Shown here piece after piece: positions 1 to 10,896 of a stretch of DNA of 64,000 nucleotides. Position 1 is the first letter of the stretch. Every line of letters begins with the position of its first letter. Below the pieces are notes generated by a model. That model searched no databases. It had not been told where the DNA came from and saw only the letters and a program-made list of their open reading frames with translations. Origin of the DNA: Ipomoea triloba (lineage: Eukaryota; Streptophyta; Magnoliopsida; Solanales; Convolvulaceae); assembly GCF_003576645.1 (NCBI RefSeq), contig NC_044930.1:16368870-16432869 (forward strand). Reading direction: 5' to 3'. Both the position numbers and the translations under genes were made by a program.

Positions 1-1
1 T

Positions 2-352
2 AGATCTTCTACTGAGCCTGAGTACAAAGCACTAGCAGATGTTTGTGCTGAAGTAATTTGGATTTTGTCTTTACTATGTGAGATAAATGTCCCCAATATT
101 GCCGTTCCCAAGTTATGGTCTGACAATCTTGGTGCTACATACATGTCTGCAAATCCGATTTTTCATGCACGTACCATACATGTTGAGATTGATTATCACT
201 TTGTTAGAGACAGAGTTGTTTCAGGAGATATTCAAGTCAAGTTTATTTCAACCAAAGATCAACTTGCTGATATCTTTACTAAAGCTCTACCTGGTCCTAG
301 ATTTTCTCTTCTTAGAGACGAGCTACAGGTTACTAGCTTACCATGTTCTTGA
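2..352 (+). pseudogene. Ty1/copia RNase H C-terminus (element enters from the left edge)
   Basis: Open from base 2 to a TGA at 350-352. The frame shows the end of a copia polyprotein: an STEPEYKALADVCAEVIW block matching the copia RNase H signature (S-T-x-E-x-E-Y), then WSDN, the HARTIHVEIDYHF histidine/aspartate block, and the LADIFTKAL tail. RNase H removes the RNA strand of the RNA:DNA hybrid during reverse transcription. Everything upstream (gag, protease, integrase, RT) lies outside the window. The stop is followed at once by a polypurine tract, so this is the true 3' end of the coding region. No break is visible in this short stretch, but activity cannot be judged. Confidence 0.85.
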
Positions 353-625
353 GGGGGAGTATTAGAACATTATGTATTTGAGTTAGATTATGACTCCCTA
401 TTCTAGACTTTCGTGATTCTCCTATTTCTAGTCTCCCTGAGATTCTCTTATTATATATATATCCCTGTAAAGTTCTCATATAAACAAATGGTATATGTGA
501 TCCTTTTTAGTAGAAAGGGTTGTAAATTGTTGACTTTTCGCGACCCAATCATATACCACCATTGCACAACGGTTGATACTCTTGTACAAGAGTCGTGGAT
601 TAGCAGTTTTGTATCAGTGTCACAT
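351..625 (+). repeat. Polypurine tract and probable 3' LTR of the copia element
   Basis: A GA-rich tract (351-359) directly after the pol stop is the expected plus-strand primer. The LTR should start next, near 360, with TATTAGAAC, where a canonical copia LTR would start with TG; the second base is probably mutated. The right end is uncertain. A CA near 624 is a candidate, but no target-site duplication can be tested because the left end of the element is outside the window. Confidence 0.5.
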
Positions 626-659
626 AAAAATTAAGAACAAATCTTAGACATAAAAAATA

Positions 660-1096
660 TGCGATCACGACTATGATTAAAATTGAACACCCTAATTTTA
701 TGCACATAATCAACAATCCAATCACCATGACCCCATCAAGGGACAAATCAGTACAAGAAAAATTCTAAATTTTCATAAAAAATAGGTACGTTAATAATAA
801 AATAGGAGTTTATATATTATTAAATTCTTTCATTAAAATAATAAATTATTATTATTATTAAATATGAAAAGTTTTGATCATTTTGTTAATATCTGGTACT
901 TTAATTTAGCGAGATAAACATGTGGTGTTGTGCTGTGCTCTAGACAATTGTTTGCACTCATGCAGAATATCATGTGCCGCACTGTGTAGAATGACACCAG
1001 AACTGTGTGCACACACATCACACACCCACATGACTCTATGCACACTCTAAAAGTGCACTATGCACATGTTCACAACTTTACATTAAAATGCAAACA
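660..1096. other. AT-rich intergenic DNA
   Basis: No coding signal seen. It contains a short ATT-rich run near 845 and a stretch rich in TGCACA-like words (about 930-1095). The same word-rich sequence continues after the solo LTR at 2635-2860, which agrees with that LTR having split one locus. Confidence 0.5.
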
Positions 1097-2634
1097 TGCA
1101 CTGATAAGGACATTTTTCACGTATCCATCAAGTATCAAATCACAGTATAGAGTTTAGATATCGTTCCACTGGAGATGACTCTTATAATGTTAGGAATTGA
1201 TGCAAGGTGGAGTTAAGCACAAGCTAAACTATTTTTTACAGAAGCTAGGCCTATCGTTAAAGAGTTGGATTGATATGATTAAGCTAATAACAAATAAGAC
1301 AAGTAAAACAAAGGACCGGGACTTGATTGATTCAAGCTAAGATGCCAAATATTATACTAAGGGTTAGGAAATTAAAACAAGGCATATGGTAGGTGAGATT
1401 CACAAAAGTGTCCAAATACCACTCTCGTAGCTATTTGGACTTGCAACCTCACATTGAACTCTACTCTCATGGAAATTCAACCCAAGGTTGCCCATTCAAG
1501 AACACAATGCATAAGTTCTCCTTAATACCCGAAATATTCTCGTATTGGGCATCAAGTGTGTGAATGTGTAGCTAGTGTACAAGCTCTACTCTCGTAGCAA
1601 CAAACACACTCCAAATAAAGCATATAATTGAGATCCAACAATCATACACAAATTTCACAACAAACCCATTTCACACAACAACCCTAGAACACCAAAATAA
1701 TCCCCTTTTATGCAATACAAAATCAAATAGGCATCAATAGCAAGAAATCAAACCAAATCCTAGCCCTAAAGAGTAATTGAAAGCATAAATGGAAATTAAA
1801 GGAAAGAGGATAATAAGAAAACTTGTCTATTTAAGCTTTGGAATCTAAAATTGCAAGGTGTTTTGAGCTTCAAAATGGAAAGGAACAACAAATCTACACT
1901 AATCTAAGCTATCATAAACCTAAACCTAACTAAAAATTGAAGGGGAAATGAAAGATGTGTTTGTGGGTGGAAGAAATCACCTTTTAAAGGGTACGTAAAA
2001 ATGGGGCTGTAAAATATTGCAGAGGCTGGCCACGGGTGTGGCCACGCCCGTGGCCGAACCCGTGCCCAGAAATGAGGGGCTTACTGCCAAGTGGCCACGG
2101 CCATGGCCACACCCGTGGCCACCTTCAGACAACGTTTCTGTGCACATTGTCCATCTTCTAGGATAATTTTCACCCCTAAATCCTTTGAATTAGCATTTGT
2201 TATCTTCATCAAAGTTGTAGCCCTTCAAGTTAGCGTTTCAATGACATAAAAATCACTTGATTTGAACATTCCTACGCGGATATATGGCAAAAAAACTGAG
2301 CAGTGGACGAGTTGTGCGAGAATTTCAATTTCTTGTTCTTTTGCTCCACTTTTGCCTTTGTTTGTCCAAATGATCAAGACCATTGAAGGCACCACAATTT
2401 GGCTCTCTAAGAGGTGTTTCTTCCATCTTCATGGCTTCTCATTGGCTCCCATTGACTCTACATGCATCTGAAATACTCCAAAAATCATTCAATTCATCTA
2501 AATCATCAAGAATTACACATAAACACAAAAATGAATCAAATGAGGAACATTTTGGGTAAAATTATAACAAATGACAAGGAAACTAAGATTAAATGCAAGG
2601 TAAAAATATGGACATTTTGACACTTATCATGCAC
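1097..2634 (-). mobile_element. Solo LTR of an Athila/Tat-like Ty3/gypsy element, with TSD TGCAC
   Basis: The LTR body is 1102-2629 (1528 bp). It begins TGATAAGGAC and ends CACTTATCA, and is bounded by the 5-bp direct repeat TGCAC at 1097-1101 and 2630-2634. Read on the minus strand it starts TGATAAGTGTC, close to the start TGATAAGTGCC of the reverse element at 57752-59071, so it is placed in that broad family and oriented minus. Near its minus-strand 3' end is a CAGTGGAACGA block resembling CAGCGGAACGA in the Athila-like LTRs at 26.65 and 48.37 kb. There is no primer-binding site or polypurine tract beside it, so it is a solo LTR left by LTR-LTR recombination. A GC-rich palindromic island lies at 2026-2128. 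Confidence 0.85.
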
Positions 2635-3229
2635 CACAATAAGCAAATGTACACGCATATGTATTGTAGCTTACAATACATGCACACATCACATGCATAA
2701 ACACAAAGTGTGCACTAGGCCGCAACGAGGTGCACACATATGACGAAAACTCAACAACAAAGAATGATAATGCAAATGCACAGATATGGAGGACGCAATG
2801 CACAACAATATATTGCCCACGAAAACTACACATATGTCAATCACAAATATAGATAATATTATACTAAAAAAAATAGACAATTAAAAAAATACAAAAATAA
2901 ATTTGAGTTCATGATTGAGTATAAGAAATGTAGAAGAAGAAAAGTTTAAATCAAGATAGAGAAAGAATTCCACACAAAGAAGGATAATACATCAACAAAG
3001 AAATCCAAACATTCTATGATTTATTTTCCTAATATCATGCTTAATAGCCATATAAAATCCTATACACATTTAAAACAAGTGTAAATAATCTAAATTACCC
3101 CTCAAAAAATTACCAAAATTAAGAAACAAAATAAAAATAATAATATCACAGTGACACACATCCTCTAAATATAATGTAGAGTCCAGATTTGTCAATAGTT
3201 TTTGTTAAGGTATATTCTCATATAAATGC

Positions 3230-3230
<1 letters not shown>
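2635..3230. other. AT-rich intergenic DNA
   Basis: Low-complexity, AT-rich sequence continuing the locus split by the solo LTR. No gene, RNA or element boundary is recognised. Confidence 0.4.

Positions 3231-3276
<46 letters not shown>
3231..3276. repeat. (TA)n microsatellite
   Basis: About 46 bp of uninterrupted AT dinucleotide repeat. Confidence 0.95.
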
Positions 3277-3279
<3 letters not shown>

Positions 3280-3890
3280 TTATCGGCTTGCTTGTCATGC
3301 ATGGATGGTATTTGAGTATATCATCCGAAATAAAACTAAAAAAATAGCACTCAAAAATGTTGAGTATTTAAAATAAAATTTAGACAAAATCAAACCAATC
3401 ATATGTCTGGAGTTCTGCACCACAGCACCAGTAGACATTATTGTTACTTACCACTACAATTTGTCAATTAAAAATATTTTTTTTTTGAAAACATAATTAA
3501 AAATATATTTAAAAAATCATATTACAAATAATAATTTTTTAATTTATATATTGCTTGCATAATTTTCACCCGAAATACAAGCAAAAGAAGAGCTTGTGAA
3601 TGGAGTAATGGAGGACAGTCGATTATCAATGATTTGACCATATATGGAATTCTTGGCGGTTGAAATTTTAATTAGCTAGATTTATTTCTCTAGTACCAAC
3701 TTTGGTACTAAGCCATTAAATTTGAAGGTAAAGTTGTACGTACTAGTTCGGAAGGAGGGTCCGTCAGTCAAACATAATTCTCGTCTTAACAACACCTAAC
3801 AATAGAGTCTTAATATGTACAAATATCTTGAAACTAAGAGTGTGTTTGGTTCACACATGAAAATCAGAATCAGAATAGAAATCAAATACT
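3277..3890. other. AT-rich DNA with a possible MITE end
   Basis: Mostly AT-rich, without coding potential. A GAGTGTGTTTGGTTCACAC word near 3838-3856 resembles the termini of plant hAT-type MITEs, but no partner terminus or TSD was found, so no element is called. Confidence 0.3.
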
Positions 3891-3894
3891 TGTA

Positions 3895-4213
3895 ATGATA
3901 TGTACAATGGGGAACGCTATTAATCAGTATGGCATCATCTCAAATCTTCAGAAGAAAGGTGAAATAGATATTCAACAGATTCGTTCAAGCAAGAATCTAA
4001 CAGGCATATTCACCAATGCACTACCCACGACAACATTCAAGAAATCAGTTCGTGAAATTGGTATCTTAAAGATCTTCAATGATGTCCTTTTCAAGGGGAG
4101 CATATATTGTACTCTTTTTCCCTTAACCAAAGTTTTTATCCCACTGAGTTTTTCTTTGTTAAGGTTTTTAACGAGGCAATATGATATTCTTCCTTTGGAC
4201 ATCCAAGGGGGAG
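3895..4213 (+). pseudogene. Decayed Ty1/copia RNase H end and 3' untranslated region
   Basis: A plus-strand frame contains an IDIQQIRSSKNLTGIFTNAL segment, which matches the C-terminal tail of copia RNase H (usual form: I-x-x-x-x-I-x-S-x-x-N-x-A-D-x-F-T-K-A-L). The conserved acidic residue and lysine are changed, so this is a decayed copy. The following TTTTTCCCTTAACC and AAGGTTTTTAACGAGGCA blocks are the usual non-coding tail of this copia type. A polypurine tract, AAGGGGGAG, lies at 4205-4213. Confidence 0.65.
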
Positions 4214-4249
4214 TGTTATGGAATAAAAGATATAAGGTGGATGTCCAAG

Positions 4250-4310
4250 GAGAGAATTGAACTCAAGACTACTTGTTGCAAAACAAGAATCATACCAGCT
4301 GAGCTATGGG
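4250..4310 (-). repeat. tRNA-derived SINE head
   Basis: On the minus strand the sequence has a pol III A box (TAGCTCAGCTGG, 4296-4307) and B box (GAGTTCAATTCTC, 4252-4264) at tRNA-like spacing, with a short anticodon-like stem CTTG..CAAG between them. The ends do not pair as an acceptor stem, so this is a SINE head or tRNA-like fossil, not a working tRNA gene. Confidence 0.5.
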
Positions 4311-4319
4311 CACTATTGG

Positions 4320-6150
4320 TATTACTTACCTGCAGTAAGTATTAGACATAAAGTCTCAACATGCAATCAGTCCCTCAAGTTCCAAAAAGAGATGACTCAT
4401 GAAAGTGGTGTTAGGAACATCATGTAATAGGTTTTGATGATACCAACTGTTAAGTAGAAATCCCCAAGTCTCGATACATAGGCAAAACGCTGTAAGTTCG
4501 ACAAGTAAACCAAGAGCGAAAATACAACCGGGTAACTTTGAGCTCAACTCGGAAAATATTTAAGCTTAAGGTAAACCTGTTTGAACATCTTAGAAGTCTC
4601 GTGTTGTAATCATATAGACAGATCAGAAGAAAGCATGGGACAACACTGGAGGAATAAGGGTCTGCGAGACATCAACTAAGTCTCGAGACATAAGCAGAGT
4701 TCGAGAGGTAGGACCTCTCGATACAGCTATCTAGTTCGAGACATAAACAGAGTTCGAGAGATAGACCTCTCGATATTTGAGTACGAGACATCAAGCAATC
4801 AAGATATCAACCTTGGTCTCGATACACTAACAATTCTCCAACAAAGCTGAATAACGGTCAGGAAGCATACTTAAAGTTTGGAAAAGAAGAATATCATGGA
4901 GATAGAATAATGAAGAGGTGCCGAACGTGAAGATTTCAAAATGGGCGGAAATGGATGACACGTCAGATTTCCACCACAAACGGTCAAAAGGTGCACCAAT
5001 GCTGAAGTGGTCTGATTCCCTACAAACAAGGAATAATGGGAATATAAAAACAGTAACTTTTACCAAAAGACGAAAGTGGAGCATGGACTCAAGAAAGTGA
5101 ACTATGGAATATTCACTACAAGACAAAGAGGTTCAAGTTACAAGATCACCACTCCATGAAATATGCTGAAAATATGCAAGATCCATGATCAGCATGGGAG
5201 ACAAATTTCAAACGGAATAATTTTCCCTCCAACGGAATTATTCCTCTACTCTCATATATAAGGACGTGAAGACACAGAAGCAAAAAAAAAAAAAAGTTCG
5301 GGGGTTAACCAGTTCGAAATTCTTAAGAGGTGTCTGTCTAAAACGTTCAAGTGCAAGTACTAAATTTGGAATATCATCCTGATATTCAAAACAGCGAGAA
5401 AACACATCTTAGTGTTTAAGAGAGTTACAAAGCTTAAACTGTTATACATCTAGAAGGTGACCGAAGCTGCTCTACATCGAAGTTGATTCAACGATAGCTT
5501 GTGGTCAGATTGGAGCCTGTTACATTCAACTGTGACAACCAAAAACACCTTGCTTTGGATTAAGCAAGAGAGGTGGAGTAACCTGGCAGCTGTCCGAGTG
5601 AAAGAAACCTGAGGCTTGACGCGGGCTTGGTGATCAAAGGTCAAGTGCTCGAGAGGTGGAGTAACAAGAAGCGGGGCGAAAAACCTGAGGCTTGAGGCGG
5701 GCTTCGTGATCAAAGCTCAAGCGCTCGATATTGTACTAAAAAGGGAAGTTTTAGTGCAATCCTTCCAGGGAGTTTCTGGAAGAAGAGTGGACGTAGGCAG
5801 GTTGGCCGAACCACTTAAAAATCTCTCTTGCATTTACTTATTGCTTTTATCTCTCGCTAACCTCTCGATTGCACTGCATATAAACACACTTCTCGAACTA
5901 ACTCAAACTCGTGCTAACTAAAAGGGGATAACATTTCCGCTGCGCATAAAACTTTGTCTTCACCTCGTGAGGTATCGAACCTAAACATCCTAAGTTCAAT
6001 ACACACGAGAGGTCGAAAAGATTTGCAAAATCTTATACAAGTCTATTCACCCCCCCCCTCTAGACTTGTACCCCATCCCCTTGGGACCAACAATTGGGAT
6101 TCAAACACGCGTCCTCTAGTGTATACTGAGCTCTTTCAAAGATTGACACG
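4320..6150 (-). repeat. Second tRNA-derived SINE, split by the Sirevirus solo LTR
   Basis: The right flank of the solo LTR, read minus (6150 to 6093), carries an A-box-like GAGCTCAGTATAC and a B-box-like GTTTGAATCCC. The left flank (4408 to about 4320) would be its body. The two parts join naturally if the 1.7-kb LTR is removed. Family not identified. Confidence 0.4.
4409..6092 (+). mobile_element. Sirevirus (copia) solo LTR
   Basis: It starts TGTTAGGAACATCATG and ends GGGACCAACA, the same termini as the LTRs of the full-length element at 32310-47440, and it matches them over nearly its whole length. The flanking 5-mers are AGTGG (4404-4408) and ATTGG (6093-6097), a target-site duplication with one mismatch. 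No primer-binding site follows, so it is a solo LTR. It is about 120 bp shorter than the full-length LTRs because it lacks a 122-bp internal tandem duplication that they carry. The promoter-like CATATATAAGG is at 5253-5263. Confidence 0.9.
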
Positions 6151-6429
6151 TTAACTTTGCTAGCCTGGACAGTTGTCCTAATCTTGTATAAACTATATTT
6201 CTTTATTCCACATCCTGATGCTATATAAACCCACATCCCCTTTGTACATTATATCCGATCATAGATGAATACAAGAGATCCTCTCTCCTTAGTATATTAT
6301 ACTTCTGGTCTCACTATTACTATTATCATTTTATTATTAGTATTATTATTATTATCATTATATTAGTATTATAAATACTATAGTCTCGATCAAATTTCAT
6401 AACATTGTGTAAATACAAAGAATTCGAGC

Positions 6430-7294
6430 TCATTATGTGAGAGGACTAGTGTCTGATATCCACAATGAGCCACATTAATGTCATTAGAACTTAAAGTCAA
6501 TTTGTATAAGTTGCTCAAATTGTCAATCTCCTGTGGAATATAATTCGTTCCCTGATGTTACAATTTCCTACGTGGAAATTTTGAAGAGTGTGAGAGAGGT
6601 TGCCAATTGCATTTGGGAGCTCGGCGTTTAGAGGGTTCACAGTTGAAAAAATTGCATTTTCCATCAACTTTTCCGACCGTCCAGGAAAGTGAACGGTATA
6701 TTAGTTTTTTTTTCTTCTAAATTATTGACCACTCTATTAGATGGTCGGAATGTGGACAATATTTTTGACCACTCCCAAATGGTGGTCGGAAATGTTATGA
6801 CCATTATTTTTTTAATGTTAAATACTAACTGTAATTTTTAGATATATCTACAGTTCGCCAATGAAGTCATAAGGCTAAATTTTAGATTGTTCTCAATCAG
6901 ACTTAGATATTTGAGTTGTGCTAAGTTTCCAAGGGGATTCAGAATGAAGCCTGCGAATTGGTTCTTGCCAAGATAAGGACGACTAGGTTAATTGGAAGCA
7001 TTTGAGATTTGAGGAGGTATAACTCCTCCAATATAGTTTATGTCAAGCTACAATTCTTTTACATTGGGAAGTCAATAACCTAAAGATGATGGAAGAGTAT
7101 CTGAAAGGTCATTTACTGTAAGTGATAGTGTTTAATTTGAAGTGTTGAAATATTGAAGATTCTCCATGGAATAAAACCACTTAATCCATTAGCATTCAAC
7201 GCAAGTATCTCTAGTCTATCAAGATTGCCCAATTCTCTTGGTATTTTACCAGTCAATATAATATTAAAGTTACCCAAGTCAAGAACAACTACAG
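6430..7294 (-). pseudogene. Decayed LRR receptor-like fragment
   Basis: The minus strand matches, with frameshifts and stops, the last LRR exon of the gene at 10175-10896. For example, a GKIPRELGNLDRLEILALN-type repeat lies at about 7150-7270, and the block around NPLNA-LPNAIGN is near 6620. The two copies align from about 6480 to 7294. A non-LRR insertion of roughly 190 bp (about 6640-6828), with repeated GGTCGG/CCGACC words, breaks the alignment and looks like a separate small transposon. Extracellular LRRs of this class bind ligands at the cell surface; this copy cannot encode a working protein. It is probably a tandem duplicate of the neighbouring gene. Confidence 0.65.
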
Positions 7295-7741
7295 TACCAC
7301 TACAAGAAAAATGCACATAGACAACACTAAAAAGACAACAGTTTTTAACAAAAGTGTTGTCTTTTGTGTAAAAGACAACAGTTTTGGACAAAACCGTTGT
7401 CTTTGACACAACACTTTTATCAAAGACAACGGTTTTTACCGAACCGTTGTCTTTAGTGTGTTGTCTTTGTGCATTTTGTCAAAAGACAACACCGCAAAGA
7501 CAACGATTTTTAAAAACCGTTGTCTATGTGCATTTATAAAAAAAAAAAGACAACAGTTTTATGTAACCGTTGTCGTTGGTGTGTTGTCTTTAAGTGCATT
7601 TGAATACACAACACTACAAAGACAATGATTTTTTAAAACCGTTGTCTTTGCGCGATTTTTCTTTTTAAGACAACGATTTTATTTTAACTTATAGACAATG
7701 GTTAAAAACCGTTGTCTATGAGCATTTTTCTTGTAGTGTAC
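7295..7741. mobile_element. Non-autonomous CACTA (En/Spm-type) element
   Basis: Body 7298-7738 (441 bp). The termini are CACTACAAGAAAAATGC on the left and its complement GCATTTTTCTTGTAGTG on the right, flanked by the 3-bp duplication TAC (7295-7297 and 7739-7741). These are the defining CACTA terminus and TSD length. The interior is filled with direct and inverted copies of GACAACGGTTTT/AAAACCGTTGTC, the subterminal repeats to which CACTA transposases bind. No transposase is encoded, so mobilisation would need an autonomous partner. It inserted at the edge of an LRR fragment; the LRR intron sequence resumes at 7742. Confidence 0.93.
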
Positions 7742-7751
7742 GTATTCATAT

Positions 7752-8677
7752 GTAGTTGTCAACCCTAGTTAGTTTTAGTTTATTTTTCCCCTTCTCTTTA
7801 TATTTCTCTAGTATAGTTTAGATTAGTTTTATATTAGATTTTTAATCTCAAGCTTGGAATCACGGATTAAAGTTGGAATTGTTCTTCATTATCAGTAAAG
7901 TTTTCTATTCCCTTTATATTCCTTGCAATATTTATGATGATTTATTATAGTTTTGCTTTGTTTACTTTTATGATGCATGAGTAGTTAGCTTTTGGGTTTC
8001 GATTAGGGTTCTATTGCTATTCTTGATGCTAGGGTTATAATTATTGCATAAAGGGATAATTTATTGATCTAGGGTTTTATATTTGAATTGGATTATATTT
8101 TCCTCTTATTGGTAATTGATGCGCAGCTTTTATTGATTTGTTTTGGAGAGGATTTCATCACAACGAAAGTTGGGTGAAAGACTCAGCCTAACCAATTTCA
8201 ACCCAATTTTTCCTACTATGAGAATATGGGTAATTTGGGGGCTTACAATGCTTTTGTGTTTAAGGTTTTTTTTTTTTTTTGAAAACAATTGTGTTTAAGG
8301 TTATGATTGATGCATCACGAAAGTGGGGCAATCTTAGCCTAATTCTTGTTATTGATTACAAAAGTAGCTAACTTGAATTCTTGAGTGCATTGCCAATAAA
8401 TCCCTTGGTTAATTGTTTTTCCCTAATTTTGAGATTGTTAGAGCATCAAGATTGCAATACCCCTAATCTGACCCACTCTTTTATCATATAGTTTTTCCTT
8501 ATTTTATTTGCATCTTTTATTTTATTTTAATTCCTAAATCATATTTTCCTTGGATTCTAGTGAATTCAAATACTTTAGTGCCTGTGATTTAATAATTCAC
8601 ACAATACGTGCCATTGCCCCAATCCTCAGCGGAACGACATTTTACACCCATATTTTCACTTACCATTATACACATCA
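7752..8677 (+). repeat. Athila-like LTR, 5'-truncated
   Basis: The sequence parallels the 3' two thirds of the LTR at 25441-26701. Shared blocks include AAGCTTGGAATCA, GGGGGCTTACAATGCTT, ATCACGAAAGTGGGGCAAT and AATCCTCAGCGGAACGACAT, and it ends TATACACATCA. No PBS follows the end at 8677. The left part is missing: at about 7752 it joins LRR intron sequence directly. It is more divergent from the 25-kb LTRs than those are from each other, so it is an older insertion. Confidence 0.75.
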
Positions 8678-10177
8678 TAACTTTCACACAATCCCAGATG
8701 ATAAGATAAATATGATATGAATAGTAAATGGGTTAGCTCAGATCAGTTTGCAAAAAGTAAAGCTACTGCAAGTAAAGTAAAGAGATAGAGAGATTTATAG
8801 TGGTTCGGAGATGGTGTAATTCTCCTACTCCACTTCTTCCTTTAACTCCAAGGAAGGTTTCCACTATCTTCAATCACCCAGATACAATAGTGAAACTCCA
8901 AGTGCTACACAAGCACTTCTCCGAGTATCTTGCACAAAGCTACACTCCAATCCGAACGTCTCGCACAAAGCTACGTTCCCGAGCGTCTCGCACCCTGCTA
9001 TGCTCCTACAACCAAGTGTCACGCACAAAGCTACACTTAGTCCTCTGAGTGTCTCGCACAAAGCTACACTTAATTTTCTACACTCAGTAGAAATGGGTTT
9101 CACAAAGAAAATATTTTTCTTCTCTTTTCTCAGACTTGTATTTTCACGTTTGTAGCTCAACAATTTGTGTTTCTCGATTGTGTGCTTATTCACCAGTTAT
9201 TCACAAGTTCTTATCTTCATCTTCAAGTCTGTCTCCTTTTATAACTTGAAAAAGTTATATGCCCGTTGTGAATATTCAAACTTGAACGTTCACTTGATTT
9301 GATAGCTCTTCTAGCTTGATATGTATCATTAAATGTCCTTGATAGGCTTTGTTAGATGAATTTGAATTTTCCTTACTTATCCCTTCAAAAGTCTTCCAAT
9401 AATCTGACAAGTATGGGCCTTGTAACTTCCAGCCTCCAATTTTGACTTCTTGCACCTTTTGGTAGTGTGAACATTTGACTTGTTCACTTTTGATTTTGAC
9501 AAATCAAACACTTCTTTTCAATAACGTAACTCACTCCGTGATTCTTGCTTGAGCTATAAATAATTTTCACCGAAAAAATCCTTGACTTGTTCGTAAGTTA
9601 AATCAGCTCCAAATATGAAATATTTGATTTTCCTCCGTTGAATTTCTTCTCGCTGGTGCATTCATTTTCTTTCCAGATTCAGAAGTCATCCTCATCCTAA
9701 ATTGGATTGCGGTCATCCTGTTTCCTCATTTGGAAGTCGTCGTCATCCTGATTTGGAATTGAGGTCATCCTCATCCTGATTTTCTTTCTATTTCTGGAAA
9801 GTCAGTCTCTTCTCGATTAGTTGATTGAAGTCATCTTCTTCTCGATTTGAATATCATCCTCTCCAATTTTGCAATGTCAACCTCATCCTCTTCAATGTCA
9901 TCCTCTCGATTTCAATGTCATCCTGATCAAATTGATTCAAGACTCGTCCTGATTCCAATTAATTGAGGTCATCCTGATCGATGTCATCCCGATTGAGGTT
10001 TGAGCTGTCAACCTCTTCCTTAAAATTGATTTGTGAGAGAACTCATTCAATTTTGACTTTTTCAATTTTGACTTGTGTTAGTCATCCTCTTCCTTGATAA
10101 ATTAATTCTTCCAAATGAATTAATTCGAGGCTTGAACTCGTGACCTTAGCGTCGAAGATTATTCCGGTGCTCGATCA
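8678..10177. repeat. Unclassified repetitive insertion with two degenerate tandem arrays
   Basis: The block contains TTTATAGTGGTTCGG (about 8793-8807), a phrase common in plant LTR retrotransposons. A degenerate array of about 30 bp with the core CTCGCACAAAGCTACACT follows at 8920-9075, then an array based on GTCATCCTGATT-like words at about 9680-10090. It ends where LRR coding sequence begins. TGATAAG at 8699 and CTCGATCA at 10170-10177 could be LTR termini, but no matching TSD was found. No protein domain is recognised. Confidence 0.4.
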
Positions 10178-10896
10178 TTTTTCCACTTCTTCTATTTTAT
10201 GTAGTTCACAAATCACATTTGGAAATGATCCTATTAATCTGTTCTCGTATATGCCGAATACCTGAAGACTCCGAAGAGCTTGAATGGTTGTAGGCAAAAA
10301 TCCTATAATGTCATTGGACCCTAAAATCAACAGATATAAGCTACTCAGATTGCCAATCTCCTCTGGTATTTGTCCCTTGATGTTACAATTTGGTAAGTGG
10401 AGATATTGGAGAGTGTGGGAGATGTTGCCAATCGCATTTGGGAGCACAGCGTTTAAAGGGTTAAATGACAGAATCAGTTTTTGGATATATCTACAGTTTG
10501 TCAAGGAAGTTATAAGGCTAAATTGAGGATCAACTGTTAGGTTGTTGGAAAGCAGCACTAGAATTTCGAGTTTTGCCAAGTTTCCAAATGAATTTGGAAT
10601 GAAGCCTACGAATTGGTTATTGCCAAGATCAATATGAACAAGGTTGGAAGCATTTGAGATTTGGGGAGGTATAACTCCTCCAATATAGTTTTCGTCAAGG
10701 TATAAGTACTCTAAATTAGGAAGGGAATGACCTAAAAATGTTGGAAGAGTACCATAAAGGTTATTTACTACAAGGGATAGTGATTCAAGTGTTGACATGT
10801 TGAAGATTTCCCATGGAATCGAACCACTTAATCCATTTTCCTGCAATCGAATATTCCATAGTTTAACAAGGTTGCCCAACTCTTTTGGTATTTCAC
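10175..10896 (-). CDS. Last preserved LRR exon, truncated at its 3' end
   Basis: It begins at a GCATACAG acceptor followed by GTGAAATACC. It encodes about ten LRRs from GEIPKELGNL to an ELHKIE segment, then stops where foreign repeat DNA starts. The LRR asparagines and leucines are regular and no stop occurs in 240 codons, so this exon is well preserved apart from the truncation. The transmembrane and kinase parts normally encoded further on are absent. Confidence 0.75.

Larger units (their letters stand above)
4214..6330 (+). repeat. Copia LTR, interrupted by SINE-like DNA and a Sirevirus solo LTR
   Basis: The LTR starts TGTTATGGAATAAAAG straight after the polypurine tract. Its sequence appears to resume after about 6150, where a promoter-like CTATATAAACCC (about 6220) and a pyrimidine-rich leader occur, ending near 6330. 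The part between is tRNA-derived sequence (4250-4408 and 6093-6150) that is itself split by a Sirevirus solo LTR (4409-6092). The right end and the TSD were not resolved. Confidence 0.45.

Noticed and set aside
4250..4310. Functional tRNA gene on the minus strand
   Set aside because: A and B boxes are present but the acceptor ends do not pair and the anticodon loop is irregular; called a SINE head.
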